Shown: piece after piece, positions 8,445 to 19,033 of the stretch
Position numbering within the stretch: position 1 is the stretch's first letter
How the letters are laid out: each line of letters opens with the position of its first letter
DNA from: Anaerolineae bacterium
GTDB taxonomy: Bacteria; Chloroflexota; Anaerolineae; Anaerolineales; Anaerolineaceae
DNA length: 64,000 nt
Assembly: GCA_013314735.1 (NCBI GenBank)
Contig: JABUFD010000001.1
Span: 1,054,001-1,118,000, forward strand
Reading direction: 5' to 3'
Notes under the pieces: generated by a model
Databases searched by the model: none
What the model saw: the letters and a program-made list of their open reading frames with translations, nothing else
What the model was told of the DNA's origin: nothing
Position numbers and translations under genes: made by a program

Positions 8445-9725
8445 TTAATCCAGGACGCGAACAAGGTGGAAATTTTTCTTCCCTTTTCGAAGAATCAGGA
8501 ATTTACCACCAATTAACAAATCAGTACCAACAGGCTGACGTATATCATTGCATCGCTCATTATTCACCGTGATGCCGCCACTATCGGTCAGTCGCCGTGC
8601 TTCACTCTTTGAAGCACATAAACCACTCTCAACCAGTAAATCTCCCATGGAAGGGCCGTCACTGGCAAAAAGAGCCCTAGAGAATTCGGTTTTTGGTACA
8701 TCCGCAAAAATATCCTCAATATCCGAAACCGACAAACCGTCTAAAGATCCGCCAAAAAGGACATCAGATGCCTGCTGGGCACTCTGCAAACCAGTTTCGC
8801 CATGAATCATCAGCGTCATTTCACTCGCCAGCGCGATCTGTGCCATTCGGTTTTCTGGATGATGGATGACCGACTGTTCCAAGTCATTGATCTCTTTCCT
8901 GTTTAGCCAGGTGAAGTACTTAAGGTAGTTAACCACATCAGAATCATCAGTGTTGTACCAGAATTGATAAAACCGGTAGGGAGATGTTTTTTTACTGTCA
9001 AGCCAGACAGATTCTCCGTCAGCAGTCTTCCCGAATTTGGAGCCGTCAGATCGTGTGATCAAAGGATAGGCAATTGCCTGCGCCGAAACCCCGCGCACTC
9101 TTCGAATTAGCTCAATCCCTGCCGTAATATTCCCCCACTGGTCAGAGCCTCCGGCTTGCACCTTACAACCATAAGTGTCATACAGGTGCAGGAAATCATA
9201 TGATTGCAGCAGCATGTATGAGAATTCTGTGTATGATATTCCCTGGTCACGGGTCAGTCGATTTTTTACAGAGTCTTTTGCCAACATGTAGTTGATCGTG
9301 AAATGCTTCCCGACTTCTCTCAAAAAATCAAATGTGCTTAATTTACCCAACCAATCTACATTATTGACAAGCAAGGCTGCATTATGTTTTGCATCAAAAT
9401 CAAGCAAATGCGCCAACTGCAGCTTTATCTTGGCAACATTTTCCTCAATTTGTGCGACATCCAGTAACTGCCTTTCAGCCGATTTTCCACTCGGGTCACC
9501 GATCATACCTGTACCACCACCTGCCAGTGCGATCGGTGTATGTCCAAAACGCTGGAAACGAGCCAACGCCATCAAGGGAACAAGATGTCCAATGTGAAGG
9601 CTGTCACCAGTAGGGTCGAAACCGTTGTAAAGCGTGATCTTCTCATTGGCTACGAGTTCTGACAACCCCTCTGTATTCTCCTTAACCAAACCTCGCCATA
9701 CCAACTCGTCAATCACATTATCCAT
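8445..9725 (-). CDS. tyrS: Tyrosyl-tRNA synthetase
   Basis: 426 residues, class I aminoacyl-tRNA synthetase that charges tRNA-Tyr. Seen: HIGH at residues 44-47, tyrosine-pocket region [23 protein letters not shown] in the middle, KFGKT as the KMSKS loop near residue 233, and a C-terminal S4-like RNA-binding domain ([15 protein letters not shown]). I looked for a T-box leader between 9726 and 9850 and saw none. Confidence 0.97.
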   Translation of the reverse strand: MDNVIDELVWRGLVKENTEGLSELVANEKITLYNGFDPTGDSLHIGHLVPLMALARFQRFGHTPIALAGGGTGMIGDPSGKSAERQLLDVAQIEENVAKIKLQLAHLLDFDAKHNAALLVNNVDWLGKLSTFDFLREVGKHFTINYMLAKDSVKNRLTRDQGISYTEFSYMLLQSYDFLHLYDTYGCKVQAGGSDQWGNITAGIELIRRVRGVSAQAIAYPLITRSDGSKFGKTADGESVWLDSKKTSPYRFYQFWYNTDDSDVVNYLKYFTWLNRKEINDLEQSVIHHPENRMAQIALASEMTLMIHGETGLQSAQQASDVLFGGSLDGLSVSDIEDIFADVPKTEFSRALFASDGPSMGDLLVESGLCASKSEARRLTDSGGITVNNERCNDIRQPVGTDLLIGGKFLILRKGKKNFHLVRVLD

Positions 9726-9850
9726 GGTTAATATATCTACCTTTCAACATTACTGATACCAGTCATAGTGATACCGAATATATGCAATTTTACCTTAATC
9801 CACTACTGATTCAAACGCTGATACACAAATTGTTCAGCATAAAGCAATGG

Positions 9851-10255
9851 TTACAGATTATTGATGGTTACTTTGGTATCAAATTGTATCGATGGATCCA
9901 GGCTGCCCTTGACAGAACAATACTTATTGGCGGACAAATCCACTGCCTTCTCAACCTGGGCCTGGTCAAGATTGTATCCTGTGAAGATGTATTCCATTTC
10001 AATTTTTGTATACCGCTGTGGATAACTTTCTGCCTGCTCAGCCTTGAATTGGATTTCGAATGCACGCACATCCTGCTTCTTTTTGCTCAGTACCAGGATG
10101 CAATCCATTCCCGTACATCCACCCAGGGCCATTAAAAGGGTCTCCATAGGGCTCGATCCTGGTTCTTCTTTTCCGCCCATCGTAATCGAATACCCCTTTT
10201 TTCCTGTCCCTTCAAAGGCCATTCCGGAGCCTTTCCAGGTTACTTTTGCGTTCAT
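9851..10255 (-). CDS. OsmC family protein
   Basis: 134 residues. SPMETLLMALGGCTGMDCILVL is the OsmC signature containing the first redox Cys; the second Cys of the family pair appears near the C-terminus (NKYCSVKGSL). OsmC proteins are cytoplasmic peroxidases or thiol-dependent hydroperoxide reductases; this one resembles the YhfA subgroup. The start at 10255 has an AGGAAG site just upstream; a longer open frame to 10336 would run into tsaD and is not used. It sits 20 bases downstream of tsaD, likely in the same transcript. Confidence 0.85.
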   Translation of the reverse strand: MNAKVTWKGSGMAFEGTGKKGYSITMGGKEEPGSSPMETLLMALGGCTGMDCILVLSKKKQDVRAFEIQFKAEQAESYPQRYTKIEMEYIFTGYNLDQAQVEKAVDLSANKYCSVKGSLDPSIQFDTKVTINNL

Positions 10256-10275
10256 AATCAACTTCCTTTCTATCT

Positions 10276-11310
10276 TTAGGATAATCGCCAGGAGGGACGC
10301 ACCTCGATCGATAATGAATCCCGCTGACCCGCACAAAAACGAAAATATCCCGCAGCAGCAATCATGGCTGCATTATCTGTGCAATAGCGGAACGCAGGAA
10401 CAAATACAGGGATGGGTGAGGTCTGTTTTAACCGCTCGCGTAGAGCTTTGTTTGCAGAAACACCGCCAGCAAGCAAGATGCTCTTTGCCTGGGTCATTTT
10501 TGCCGCCTCGATTGTCTTATTAACCAGCACATCAACAACTGCTTCTTGAAAACTGGCTGCCAGATGATTGACGACAGGATTATCCTCACCATCATTAACC
10601 ACATCTTGACGCCCCTGTACCTCACGGAGGACTGATGTTTTTATACCGCTGAATGAAAAATCCCAGCTTCCCTCCATCCAGGATCGAGGAAATTGCACAT
10701 AGTTGTAGTTTCCATTTTCCGCAGCACGTTGAATAGCAGGTCCGCCCGGGTAACCCAGGCCAAGCAACCGAGCCACCTTGTCAAACGCCTCGCCGGCTGC
10801 ATCATCAAGTGTCCCGCCAAGGCGGTGATAGGTCAGGTGATCGGTCATCAAATCTAATTCAGTATGTCCCCCTGAAACCAGCAGTGCCAAAAGTGGGAAT
10901 TCCGGCGCTGGTTGACCATCTTCGCCCTCATTGATCCAACTGGAATAGAGGTGGCCCTCAAGGTGATTAATCCCAATCAGAGGCAAGCCGCTGGCCTGGG
11001 ACAATCCTTTGGCCATGTTCATACCAACAACCAGTGAACCAGCCAGTCCAGGTCCCTGGGTTACCGCAATTGCGTCAAGATCTTTCAGCCCCAGATGAGC
11101 CTGCTTCAATGCTTGATCAACAACGGGAAAAATCGACAGAACATGCTGCCGGGAAGCAACTTCTGGAAACACACCACCATATTCCGCATGGATGTCAATC
11201 TGCGTTGCAACCACATTCGACAACAGTTTCCGCCCGTTCTCTAACACCGCTGCAGCTGTTTCATCACAGGATGATTCGATACCAAGAATACGGGCATTCA
11301 GTAATTCCAT
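10276..11310 (-). CDS. tsaD: tRNA N6-adenosine threonylcarbamoyltransferase TsaD
   Basis: 344 residues, the usual length. TsaD transfers the threonylcarbamoyl group to A37 of tRNAs reading ANN codons, working with TsaB, TsaC and TsaE, which are not in this window. Seen: [13 protein letters not shown] at the N-terminus, NHLEGH as the metal ligands near residue 115, LVSGGHTEL, and [11 protein letters not shown] of the ASKHA fold. AGAGGT stands before the ATG. It lies 13 bases after the M24 peptidase gene. Confidence 0.96.
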   Translation of the reverse strand: MELLNARILGIESSCDETAAAVLENGRKLLSNVVATQIDIHAEYGGVFPEVASRQHVLSIFPVVDQALKQAHLGLKDLDAIAVTQGPGLAGSLVVGMNMAKGLSQASGLPLIGINHLEGHLYSSWINEGEDGQPAPEFPLLALLVSGGHTELDLMTDHLTYHRLGGTLDDAAGEAFDKVARLLGLGYPGGPAIQRAAENGNYNYVQFPRSWMEGSWDFSFSGIKTSVLREVQGRQDVVNDGEDNPVVNHLAASFQEAVVDVLVNKTIEAAKMTQAKSILLAGGVSANKALRERLKQTSPIPVFVPAFRYCTDNAAMIAAAGYFRFCAGQRDSLSIEVRPSWRLS

Positions 11311-11323
11311 TTTCTCTACCTCT

Positions 11324-12559
11324 TTACCCTTTCATGGGCAATATCAAATCTTTCGGGTATTCAGCAAGTACGTCAATCAACCCATCATCAGAAGTATAGA
11401 ATGTGTCTTCAATCCGCACACCCATCCCTTTACTCGGGTAATACAAACCCGGCTCCACAGTAAACACTGTACCCGGGACCAACTTTTCATCTTCTGTTGC
11501 ATTAATACCTGCAAAAGGCATTTCGTGGATATTCAAACCGACACCATGTCCAACACTATGGACATAACCTTCCATACAGGCAGGATCAGATTGAATTGTG
11601 GTGTGCCCCAACCCCTGGAACAAATCACAGGTTCTTTGCTGATATTCCTTGAATAAACTCCCGACCGTAAGTGATTTGACAATTTGATCATACACAGATA
11701 GAACATCTTCATATAATCGCAAAATCTCATCAGATGCATAACCCAGACACCAGGTCCGTGTAAAATCGTGGAAATAACCGCCACCCGGCTCACAAGGATA
11801 AAAATCAAAAACAATCGTTTGCCCCAGCAGCAGCACGTCAGTATCTGTACCTGTACTGTGAGGAATGCCAGCATCCCGTCCCATTGCAAATATGGAACCG
11901 TGCGGATTTTCCAGTCCTTGTTCGGCAAGCCACAGATTGATCATCCTCTTAACTGCGCCAATCGTCAACCATTCCCCCTCTTCATTCATCAATTTGCCAT
12001 GCTCTACCTTGCATGAAGTAAGATAATCGGCCACATTGCCAACCACATCAACACTGATTGCCCCCACGCGCCGCATCCTGTCAATCTCTGTTGCCTCTTT
12101 CCTCATCATGGCTTTCTTTATCAGATCGCCTCGCTCAAAGCCTGTTAAATGAAGTTCAGGGTTTGATGTTTCAAGGAAACGCAATACCGTGTAGGTTCGG
12201 CTGATATCAACCTGACCATACACTTGGACAATGCCTTGGTCGATGCCTGATGTTCGCAGCATATCACGGTACCTGAAAGCAGCAGCTTGAACCTGGTTTC
12301 CCCCTGCTTGCTGTACATAGTTTGCCTGTGGAAACTCACTGTATAAGACAGTCCGATATCCAGACTTCGCAGCTTCCTCCCTCTCCATCGGATTGCAAAA
12401 AAGGATAGGCTCTCCATCGGCTGGATAAATAAGATCACAATGCGTCATATGTCCACCGCCGGTTAGGTACACCATTGCTGGATTGTACTGACCAGCTCCT
12501 GTTACCAATATGGCGTCAATAGCATTCTCACGCATGTATTGATTTAGATCACTTTTCAT
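11324..12559 (-). CDS. Xaa-Pro aminopeptidase-like M24 metallopeptidase
   Basis: 411 residues with an N-terminal creatinase-type domain (about 1-160) and a C-terminal pita-bread domain. Metal ligands fit [16 protein letters not shown] (Asp, Asp), [11 protein letters not shown] (His), VEPGLYYP (Glu) and RIEDTF (Glu). It should release N-terminal residues before proline, or hydrolyse a related small substrate such as a creatine-like amide. No signal peptide is present. The start overlaps the upstream membrane-protein gene by 11 bases. Confidence 0.85.
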   Translation of the reverse strand: MKSDLNQYMRENAIDAILVTGAGQYNPAMVYLTGGGHMTHCDLIYPADGEPILFCNPMEREEAAKSGYRTVLYSEFPQANYVQQAGGNQVQAAAFRYRDMLRTSGIDQGIVQVYGQVDISRTYTVLRFLETSNPELHLTGFERGDLIKKAMMRKEATEIDRMRRVGAISVDVVGNVADYLTSCKVEHGKLMNEEGEWLTIGAVKRMINLWLAEQGLENPHGSIFAMGRDAGIPHSTGTDTDVLLLGQTIVFDFYPCEPGGGYFHDFTRTWCLGYASDEILRLYEDVLSVYDQIVKSLTVGSLFKEYQQRTCDLFQGLGHTTIQSDPACMEGYVHSVGHGVGLNIHEMPFAGINATEDEKLVPGTVFTVEPGLYYPSKGMGVRIEDTFYTSDDGLIDVLAEYPKDLILPMKG

Positions 12560-12986
12560 TCACTTCACCTTCTTGATGGTCTGGACGTAGCTGACTTTTA
12601 TCAAATAATTGAACCAATATTTCGATCCCTAACAATACCGCAAAAATGAATGAGGCAGTTGTAAAATCCAACACCCTTCCCATTTGCAACCATAAAACCA
12701 GGGTCGAGAAAGAAGCAAGCAAGATGGATTGCCGAAGGGGCGTATTCATAGAAAGCTGGGCCTGAGTGGTCACGCGTTGATGAATTAACAAGGAAATTGG
12801 TAAAAAAGTAGCTGCAACTGCTATAAACGATAAGAAAAAGAAAACCCATCTGGGACCGATGGTAGGTTTTGTGTAAATAACCAATAGCCCCAATCCTGTC
12901 CAGGCAATCATGGCGGAGAAAATGGATATTAAATATATGGGCAGTAAATCGGATCTTCTTTCCATGGCATCCTGCATAACGATCAA
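12549..12986 (-). CDS. Small integral membrane protein, unknown
   Basis: 145 residues with four hydrophobic segments (about 17-37, 47-68, 86-103, 109-127) and a charged C-terminal tail. No family recognised. It overlaps the M24 peptidase gene by 11 bases and lies 29 bases after a GT-C-like gene, so it is part of the same minus-strand run. Several in-frame methionines (1, 4, 8) leave the exact start open. Confidence 0.6.
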   Translation of the reverse strand: MIVMQDAMERRSDLLPIYLISIFSAMIAWTGLGLLVIYTKPTIGPRWVFFFLSFIAVAATFLPISLLIHQRVTTQAQLSMNTPLRQSILLASFSTLVLWLQMGRVLDFTTASFIFAVLLGIEILVQLFDKSQLRPDHQEGEVNEK

Positions 12987-13015
12987 TAAATCATTCCACT
13001 TTAGTATACTTGATT

Positions 13016-14503
13016 CTATGGATATTCCAGGCGATAGATGGTCATGTTCGTCGCGCCAAGCATTTGGCTAGTGTTTCCTTCGCTCTCATACACAATCTCG
13101 CCATATTGTGGCAACAATCCATACCAATCAGGGAAGGTCATCAGGTGATCAGCACGGGAATTCTCCATGAACATTAAAAGGGCATCCTCATCACGAATGA
13201 TCGAAATCACATCTGGCGTTATCAAACCAGCGAGATCTACAATTCTTGTTTTCCCATAATATCCAAGCGCCCCTATATCATGCGCTGCAATGATTGCATC
13301 ATCGGGTAAGTGATCACGTATCCACATCGAGGGAATCACCATCTCCTCATGAATGATTGCAGTGTCCTGCCGGTATGCATCCATCCCCTTGATCCAGAAT
13401 ACACCGGTGACCAGTATGGCAGAGATCACCCCTGTTAATCCAAGGATTCGATGTAATGGTTGATCTACATTTCGCCGGGCAAACATCGCCAGGCTACCTC
13501 GTAAGGCAAGCAGTATGTATACCGGCATTGCTGGGATCAGGTACCGACCATGCTGGTAGGAGACTGGCAACCGTAAAACAAACATGAATATATATCCCAG
13601 ACACCATAATACCGCAGCGATCACCCAAAAATTCTTCCCTTTAATCGCCTCTTTGACATGAAAAATGAAACCCGGCACCAGGATAATCCCGACACCGATC
13701 AATGGTTGCATATATAGAGTCCCCATTCGTAGCAAAACCGGGAGCTGTGTCATGGAAGCGTACTCTGCTTGTTTTGCAAAATACGTATTTGGCAACCACT
13801 GCCCAGCGATAATGCGGTTAAACATCAGGTACGGGATCACCATGGAAAGAAACCCCGATATGATTTGCAGTAATCGAACTGGTTTCTGTTTTCTGTTCGT
13901 TGGCTCCAATAGAGCGACAAAAATAGCCGGCCCAAGGAGTGTCAGTCCATCTGGACGAATCCAAACGGATAAACCAATTAAGAACCCTATGATATAGGCA
14001 TACCTCTGGATGTTCTGCAACTGCATGAATACCAGAAGGATAACGAAGATGAAGATCATGGTTTCCATCCCTGACAGAGCAGCCCAAACGAAATGCCATT
14101 CCAGAGCAATTAACAAACCGTAGAATGGCAACCGTGGCTTACTCTGCGGATCATTGGAATACCACAACTCACCCATATAGGCAGTTGCGCAGAGAAACAC
14201 ACCGCCCAACACCCAGGCAGCAGGAAACGCGCCAATCCCCATCCACCTTAAAAACGCGAGCAATAATGTCCATAAGGGCGATGTTGATCCGCCAGATACT
14301 TCTCCTGGCAGGTAGGCCCATTGGCCTGTTTCGGCAAGGTTTCTAGCATACGTTTGGTGAATCCAGGCATCATCAAGCGGGAATCCATTGTAGCCATTGA
14401 TACTGTTGCTGTACACAACCCAGGCACCGCATGAAATGACAACCACACATAGTATGATCGCAATGTTCGAATTTCTTATTGGCTGTCTTTGGATATTACC
14501 CAT
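13016..14503 (-). CDS. GT-C-like multi-pass membrane protein (putative glycosyltransferase)
   Basis: 495 residues with an N-terminal anchor, then FPLDDAWIHQTYARNLAETG, the paired acidic motif in the first extracytoplasmic loop that GT-C glycosyltransferases of the GT39/ArnT type use for metal or substrate binding. About ten hydrophobic segments follow, and the last 130 residues form a soluble domain. Such enzymes move sugars from lipid phosphate donors to wall or glycan acceptors on the outer face of the membrane. The start overlaps the end of the upstream paralogue by 28 bases. Acceptor and donor are unknown. Confidence 0.7.
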   Translation of the reverse strand: MGNIQRQPIRNSNIAIILCVVVISCGAWVVYSNSINGYNGFPLDDAWIHQTYARNLAETGQWAYLPGEVSGGSTSPLWTLLLAFLRWMGIGAFPAAWVLGGVFLCATAYMGELWYSNDPQSKPRLPFYGLLIALEWHFVWAALSGMETMIFIFVILLVFMQLQNIQRYAYIIGFLIGLSVWIRPDGLTLLGPAIFVALLEPTNRKQKPVRLLQIISGFLSMVIPYLMFNRIIAGQWLPNTYFAKQAEYASMTQLPVLLRMGTLYMQPLIGVGIILVPGFIFHVKEAIKGKNFWVIAAVLWCLGYIFMFVLRLPVSYQHGRYLIPAMPVYILLALRGSLAMFARRNVDQPLHRILGLTGVISAILVTGVFWIKGMDAYRQDTAIIHEEMVIPSMWIRDHLPDDAIIAAHDIGALGYYGKTRIVDLAGLITPDVISIIRDEDALLMFMENSRADHLMTFPDWYGLLPQYGEIVYESEGNTSQMLGATNMTIYRLEYP

Positions 14504-16092
14504 ATCGAGTAGCCTTCTCCCCTGACCAATATATTAAAATATTCACTTTCCTGCTCGGTATACATGGCGCGTAAACCTTCGGGATGGTTCTGCTGAAGAA
14601 CGAGGTATTCGACATGATAATCCTCCATCGCCTTCGCCAATACAGATTCATCACCGTTTGGAATTGCCAGACATGGGCGTTCGGTGGCTGCATGGTATCC
14701 AGGAGGGTCGTTCACCATGATCACATCGGATTTTGATACTCCAAGGTTGTCCAGTTTGCTCTCAACCACACGGAATTGCTCGTCATAGTCGCGCCATCCC
14801 GAAACGTCGATCGCCGGGTTTCCGCCCAGTTGATTAATGAACAGGATGAATGAGAGTACCCCAAAAATAATGGTAAAACCTGTGCCAAGAATCCTTTTGG
14901 CCTGGGTTGAATCCCAGTTTCGCTTCTCTTTCAAAATCCTGAGTAAATCCTTGAAACCAGCCATGGAGTAAAGAAAAAGCCATATCTGGACGGCAGAGGC
15001 GGAATGAAAGAATCCGCCACGACTCCCTGCATATGGAAAAACAACACTCATTACAAGAAATATGGAGGACCAACTGAACAGGACGATTTTTGTAATTTTT
15101 TCCTTGCGCCGGTTCCACAAACCAACCATTGTAAATGGTAGTAAAAAAACCAGATTCTGAACCCCCAGAAAGCTTAGAAAATTCAAGCCGGCTGCCCTGA
15201 CCCGATCATGAAGAATTGCAGCGAAACCGCTTTCCAGCCACCGGGAAAAAGTTATGGATCCTGCCGGATATTGGTATAGTTCGTTGTACTCGGTCAAAAA
15301 AAGGGCTCGCAATGAGCCATTCACGCCCGGTGATTGAAATAGTATAAAATTCCGGTAGTACCAGGGGGCCATCACCAATAAATAAGCAGCAAGGAATGGA
15401 ACGCTGAACATGATGAGCCTTTGTATCGATTCCATAACCCCCTTGTTTTTTTCAGAAGTAATGTTCAGGAGAATGGAGAAGAACCCGACAGTCAGCCACA
15501 GGATACCATCTGCACGGGTCAGGTGCATCAATCCAGCAAGGACACCGAGACAAACCGATTGGAGAAAACGGCGATTTGTGGTGGGGGTGGGCATACAGGC
15601 ACTCACCGTTATGAACACCCCTCCCAGGAGCATGTAAAGTGAAAAGGATTCAACCGCTGAATAATAAACCAGGTAATAGCCACCAAACATTGCAAAAAGA
15701 GCAGCAAACAACGCCAGTAAACCATCTCCCAGAAATCGTTTTCCGACAAGATATGTCACCATTGGAATCGTCCCTGCCGCTGCAGCAAACAAAAAAGACG
15801 CGGCCAGGTAGCTTTCCCGCCCCCATAGCATCATTCCGCCAGCGGCAACAATTGATGGGAAGGGCATCCAATACAAGTGTGATGGATGGGGTAATCCGAT
15901 TGGTTCATCAAGATAATTCCAGAGAATCATCTCTGTAAATCCATTTCCCCTGTACAGGTTCCTGGCGCTTAGATAATAATATGCCTCATCCATGTAACCC
16001 GGGTTTTCACGGATGCTTGCTGCCACCAGGCTCAACAAGAAACTGAAAGTAAAAAGGATTAATGGCAGAGCGATCTCTTTTCTAATCCGCAT
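14476..16092 (-). CDS. GT-C-like multi-pass membrane protein (putative glycosyltransferase)
   Basis: 538 residues from the ATG at 16092, which has AAGGAAG upstream and overlaps the stop of the preceding gene by 11 bases; a longer open frame reaches 16194 but runs deep into that gene. The first loop carries PGYMDEAYYYLSARNLYRG, the acidic-pair motif of GT-C enzymes, followed by about ten membrane segments and a soluble C-terminal domain of about 120 residues. It differs in detail from the 13016-14503 protein but has the same plan, so the two may act in one glycan pathway. The product is not known. Confidence 0.7.
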   Translation of the reverse strand: MRIRKEIALPLILFTFSFLLSLVAASIRENPGYMDEAYYYLSARNLYRGNGFTEMILWNYLDEPIGLPHPSHLYWMPFPSIVAAGGMMLWGRESYLAASFLFAAAAGTIPMVTYLVGKRFLGDGLLALFAALFAMFGGYYLVYYSAVESFSLYMLLGGVFITVSACMPTPTTNRRFLQSVCLGVLAGLMHLTRADGILWLTVGFFSILLNITSEKNKGVMESIQRLIMFSVPFLAAYLLVMAPWYYRNFILFQSPGVNGSLRALFLTEYNELYQYPAGSITFSRWLESGFAAILHDRVRAAGLNFLSFLGVQNLVFLLPFTMVGLWNRRKEKITKIVLFSWSSIFLVMSVVFPYAGSRGGFFHSASAVQIWLFLYSMAGFKDLLRILKEKRNWDSTQAKRILGTGFTIIFGVLSFILFINQLGGNPAIDVSGWRDYDEQFRVVESKLDNLGVSKSDVIMVNDPPGYHAATERPCLAIPNGDESVLAKAMEDYHVEYLVLQQNHPEGLRAMYTEQESEYFNILVRGEGYSIWVISKDSQ

Positions 16093-17413
16093 CCCAGAAC
16101 TTCCTTCGGTCAGGGTGTTCAAATCGATATACTTCTTCAAACCACAAATCGGTGTTTCTGTATAACCACCAACGTATCCAATAAAGGGCAGCAAAATAAA
16201 AAGTTACTGGCGGTAAAAGATACCAGAAGTCCAATTGATTGGATAAAAAACCCGGCTCGATAATATAGATCATCCAGGCATAACCTAAGTACACAAACCA
16301 CAAGAGGAATGCTACATATGCTCCCTTCCGACCCCAGCGGTCTATCCATATTAGGAAGACGAGAGCCATGCCTGGTAAACCCATATAAACGAAAGCAGGT
16401 TGAAACTGAGGAGAAAACAGCACGCTTGCTGCCATACTCAGCGTGAGTGTCCAGAAAAAAGGAGCAAATTGGTGTCTTCGTGAAAGTATCCACTCGATCC
16501 CCAATAAAATAGCGGTGACAATGATAATCACCTGACCCAGGCGTCCAAAGGTCCCTGGATAATAAGCTGCCATGATTTGAGGAAACATTGTGATTTGCGT
16601 TTCCTGAAGAATCCGGAAGATGCCTCGGCCAAAAAAGAGTGGCCATTCCGGCTGTATCAATGCGGAAGCAATCCCAAGCATTGCAATCGTTCCAGCAAAC
16701 CAACCCACCAATTTTCCGCGGTGTTGTCGCAATGACCAAATGAGAATGAAGAGAATTGGTAACCAAACCACCCGAATTTGAAAGGAAGAAAATGCCAATA
16801 ATACACCCGCCAACTCATCTGCACCCTTTTTTAAAGCAGCAACTGACAATAAAAGCATAAGCACAGTAATTGGCAGGGCAAAACCATTGGAAAGGATGAT
16901 CAAACTAAATGGATTCCCACAAAACAGTAACAGTATCAGGGAAAATGGAAATAAATACTTCTGAAAGTTCTTCAGAACAAGGCGAAAACTTACAATGCCC
17001 GATATAAATATGCAAACCTCCATCAGGGTCAGCCACCAGGCATACGCTGCCAAATAGGAGTCAAAAAAAATAAAAGGCAAGTAGATAAGAAAACCATAAA
17101 TTGGCATTGAAAAAACACTGGTTTCGGGTATCGTTGTTGTCCAACTCAGGATTTCACCACTGTAGGCAGTAACAATCTGCCTCATTTCAACAGAATAGGG
17201 GTCTAGGCCTCTGGCCAGGAAAAGTTTGGTAGACAACCAATGAACCAAAAAATCCTGTCCTGTTTCAGGGTTTTCTGCCAGGTAATTTACATTAATTGCA
17301 TGAAGCGTCAATCCGGCAACCAGGATCGCGATAATAAAAATGATCAGGCGCAGACGAAACTTTGTTCTCGCTCCCCAATTCTGAAACCAGGATTGTATTT
17401 TTTTTGTGAACAT
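16082..17413 (-). CDS. DUF2029/GT87-like multi-pass membrane protein
   Basis: 443 residues with about eleven membrane segments. GQDFLVHWLSTKLFLARGLDPYS in the first outer loop resembles the D-rich entrance motif of DUF2029 (GT87, PimE-like) polyprenyl-phosphate-dependent mannosyltransferases. The start at 17413 is chosen because the next 28 upstream codons (to a GTG at 17497) look non-coding and polar; no clear ribosome site supports either. It is the first gene of the three-gene membrane-glycosyltransferase group and lies divergent from murA. Confidence 0.65.
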   Translation of the reverse strand: MFTKKIQSWFQNWGARTKFRLRLIIFIIAILVAGLTLHAINVNYLAENPETGQDFLVHWLSTKLFLARGLDPYSVEMRQIVTAYSGEILSWTTTIPETSVFSMPIYGFLIYLPFIFFDSYLAAYAWWLTLMEVCIFISGIVSFRLVLKNFQKYLFPFSLILLLFCGNPFSLIILSNGFALPITVLMLLLSVAALKKGADELAGVLLAFSSFQIRVVWLPILFILIWSLRQHRGKLVGWFAGTIAMLGIASALIQPEWPLFFGRGIFRILQETQITMFPQIMAAYYPGTFGRLGQVIIIVTAILLGIEWILSRRHQFAPFFWTLTLSMAASVLFSPQFQPAFVYMGLPGMALVFLIWIDRWGRKGAYVAFLLWFVYLGYAWMIYIIEPGFLSNQLDFWYLLPPVTFYFAALYWIRWWLYRNTDLWFEEVYRFEHPDRRKFWDAD

Positions 17414-17583
17414 AAATACCGTAATTTCTAACAAGTTTGCTGGGTATGCTGGTACATTATTGTAATGATTCTTTGCTTCATTGTATAGGAAGTACACATC
17501 GAAGTGGAAGCAAAACGTAAGCCAGGTTTAACGACCGTATAGTAAAATCATTAAGAATCAATAAATATCACCCAGGAGGTAAT

Positions 17584-18873
17584 ATGCAAGTCTTTACAAT
17601 CGAAGGCGGTGTTCCGTTGCACGGTGATGTCACACCATCGGGAAACAAGAACGCTGCGCTACCATTGCTGGCAGCATGTTTGCTAACTGACGAACCAGTA
17701 ATCCTCCATAATATCCCGAGAATCCGTGATGTGTTTAGTATGCGAAGACTGCTGGAAAGTCTGGGCGTCGAATTTGTAGAAAAGTCAGCACACACATGGC
17801 AAATCCACGCACGATCAATCACAACAACGAACTTGAATCCAGAGGAATGCAAGCATATTAGGGCCTCAATCCTGCTGGCAGGTCCCTTGTGCGCCCGCAC
17901 GCATGGTATCGAGCTTCCTCCTCCCGGAGGAGATGTGATCGGTCGACGCCGCGTCGATACACATATCCTCGCATTGGAGAAATTAGGGGTGCAGGTTGAG
18001 TATGATCGTATCTTTAAATTTTCCGCCAAACAGTTACAAGGAGCTGACATCTTACTGGATGAAGCCAGCGTCACCGCCACAGAAAATGCCATCATGGCAG
18101 CTGTTCTTGCAAATGGTACAACCATACTGAGAAATGCAGCCTCCGAACCACATGTGCAGGAATTGTGTCAGATGCTCAATCAATTCGGAGCAAAAATTGA
18201 CAATATTGGTTCCAACACTCTTCACATCGAGGGCGTAGACAAACTGCACGGAGGCGAGTTCACAATAGGGTCAGATTATCTAGAAGTGGTTAGTTTCATC
18301 AGCGCAGCTGTACTAACCAACGGTAGTATCAGGATAAAAAACGCAGGAAATCAACACCTCGACATGATCCGAATGACATTTAGACGTCTCGGGGTAATCT
18401 GGGAGGTGGATGATGATGATATCATCGTTCCACAGGAACAACCATTGGTAATCGAACCGGATTTGGGGGATGCAGTCCCCTCAATTAAAGTAATGCCATG
18501 GCCTTCATTTCCTACCGACTTGATGAGTATCGCCATCGTAGTTGCGACGAAAGCAAAAGGCAGCATCTTATTCCATGATTGGATGCTATCTGGTCGTATG
18601 TTCTTTACAGATAAATTGGTCAGCATGGGAGCCCAAATTGTGTTATGCGATCCCCATCGGTGTATCGTTCAGGGACCCTCCCAGCTTTATGGAGAACAGC
18701 TAGAAAGTCCGGACATACGGGCTGGCATGGCTTTGTTACTGGCAGCTTTATCGGCACGAGGACGCTCTGTAATTCGTAACATCGGTCAAATCGACCGCGG
18801 GTACGAAGCCATCGATGAGAAATTAAAACGACTTGGAGCTGTCATCACACGTTCACAACAGACTCAAAGTTAA
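17584..18873 (+). CDS. murA: UDP-N-acetylglucosamine 1-carboxyvinyltransferase with Asp active site
   Basis: 429 residues. MurA adds enolpyruvate to UDP-GlcNAc in the first committed step of peptidoglycan synthesis. Seen: GNKNAALPLLAA with the catalytic Lys, FPTDLM with the catalytic Asp, and IDRGYEAIDEKL with the conserved Arg. In the flexible loop the residue that is Cys115 in E. coli is Asp117 here (PGGDVIG, codon GAT at 17932-17934). The Cys-to-Asp form is known from Mycobacterium tuberculosis and Chlamydia and is not alkylated by fosfomycin. AGGAGG lies eight bases before the ATG. The gene is transcribed alone and ends at a strong hairpin. Confidence 0.95.
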   Translation: MQVFTIEGGVPLHGDVTPSGNKNAALPLLAACLLTDEPVILHNIPRIRDVFSMRRLLESLGVEFVEKSAHTWQIHARSITTTNLNPEECKHIRASILLAGPLCARTHGIELPPPGGDVIGRRRVDTHILALEKLGVQVEYDRIFKFSAKQLQGADILLDEASVTATENAIMAAVLANGTTILRNAASEPHVQELCQMLNQFGAKIDNIGSNTLHIEGVDKLHGGEFTIGSDYLEVVSFISAAVLTNGSIRIKNAGNQHLDMIRMTFRRLGVIWEVDDDDIIVPQEQPLVIEPDLGDAVPSIKVMPWPSFPTDLMSIAIVVATKAKGSILFHDWMLSGRMFFTDKLVSMGAQIVLCDPHRCIVQGPSQLYGEQLESPDIRAGMALLLAALSARGRSVIRNIGQIDRGYEAIDEKLKRLGAVITRSQQTQS

Positions 18874-18946
18874 GTGATTGGACGAGACAGGTGACTAACA
18901 ACCCGGTACGATATAACTCATGCCAGGTTGTTTATGCCATGAATTA

Positions 18947-18993
18947 ACAATAAAACGGGGTTGCCTGCTGTTGAAGCAACCCCGTTTTATTGT
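18947..18993. terminator. Bidirectional terminator between murA and trxA
   Basis: An 18-bp perfect stem (18947-18964 with 18976-18993) with an 11-base loop, A-rich on one flank and T-rich on the other, set between convergent genes. Confidence 0.88.
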
Positions 18994-19033
18994 GCGTCTT
19001 GTTATAATGGCCATTGGTAAATGATTTGTGACT

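Noticed and set aside
9726-9850. T-box leader for tyrS
   Set aside because: The region is too short and lacks the T-box sequence and a terminator/antiterminator pair.
10044-10523. A 159-codon open frame on the plus strand
   Set aside because: It crosses the antisense of two well-supported genes (OsmC and tsaD).
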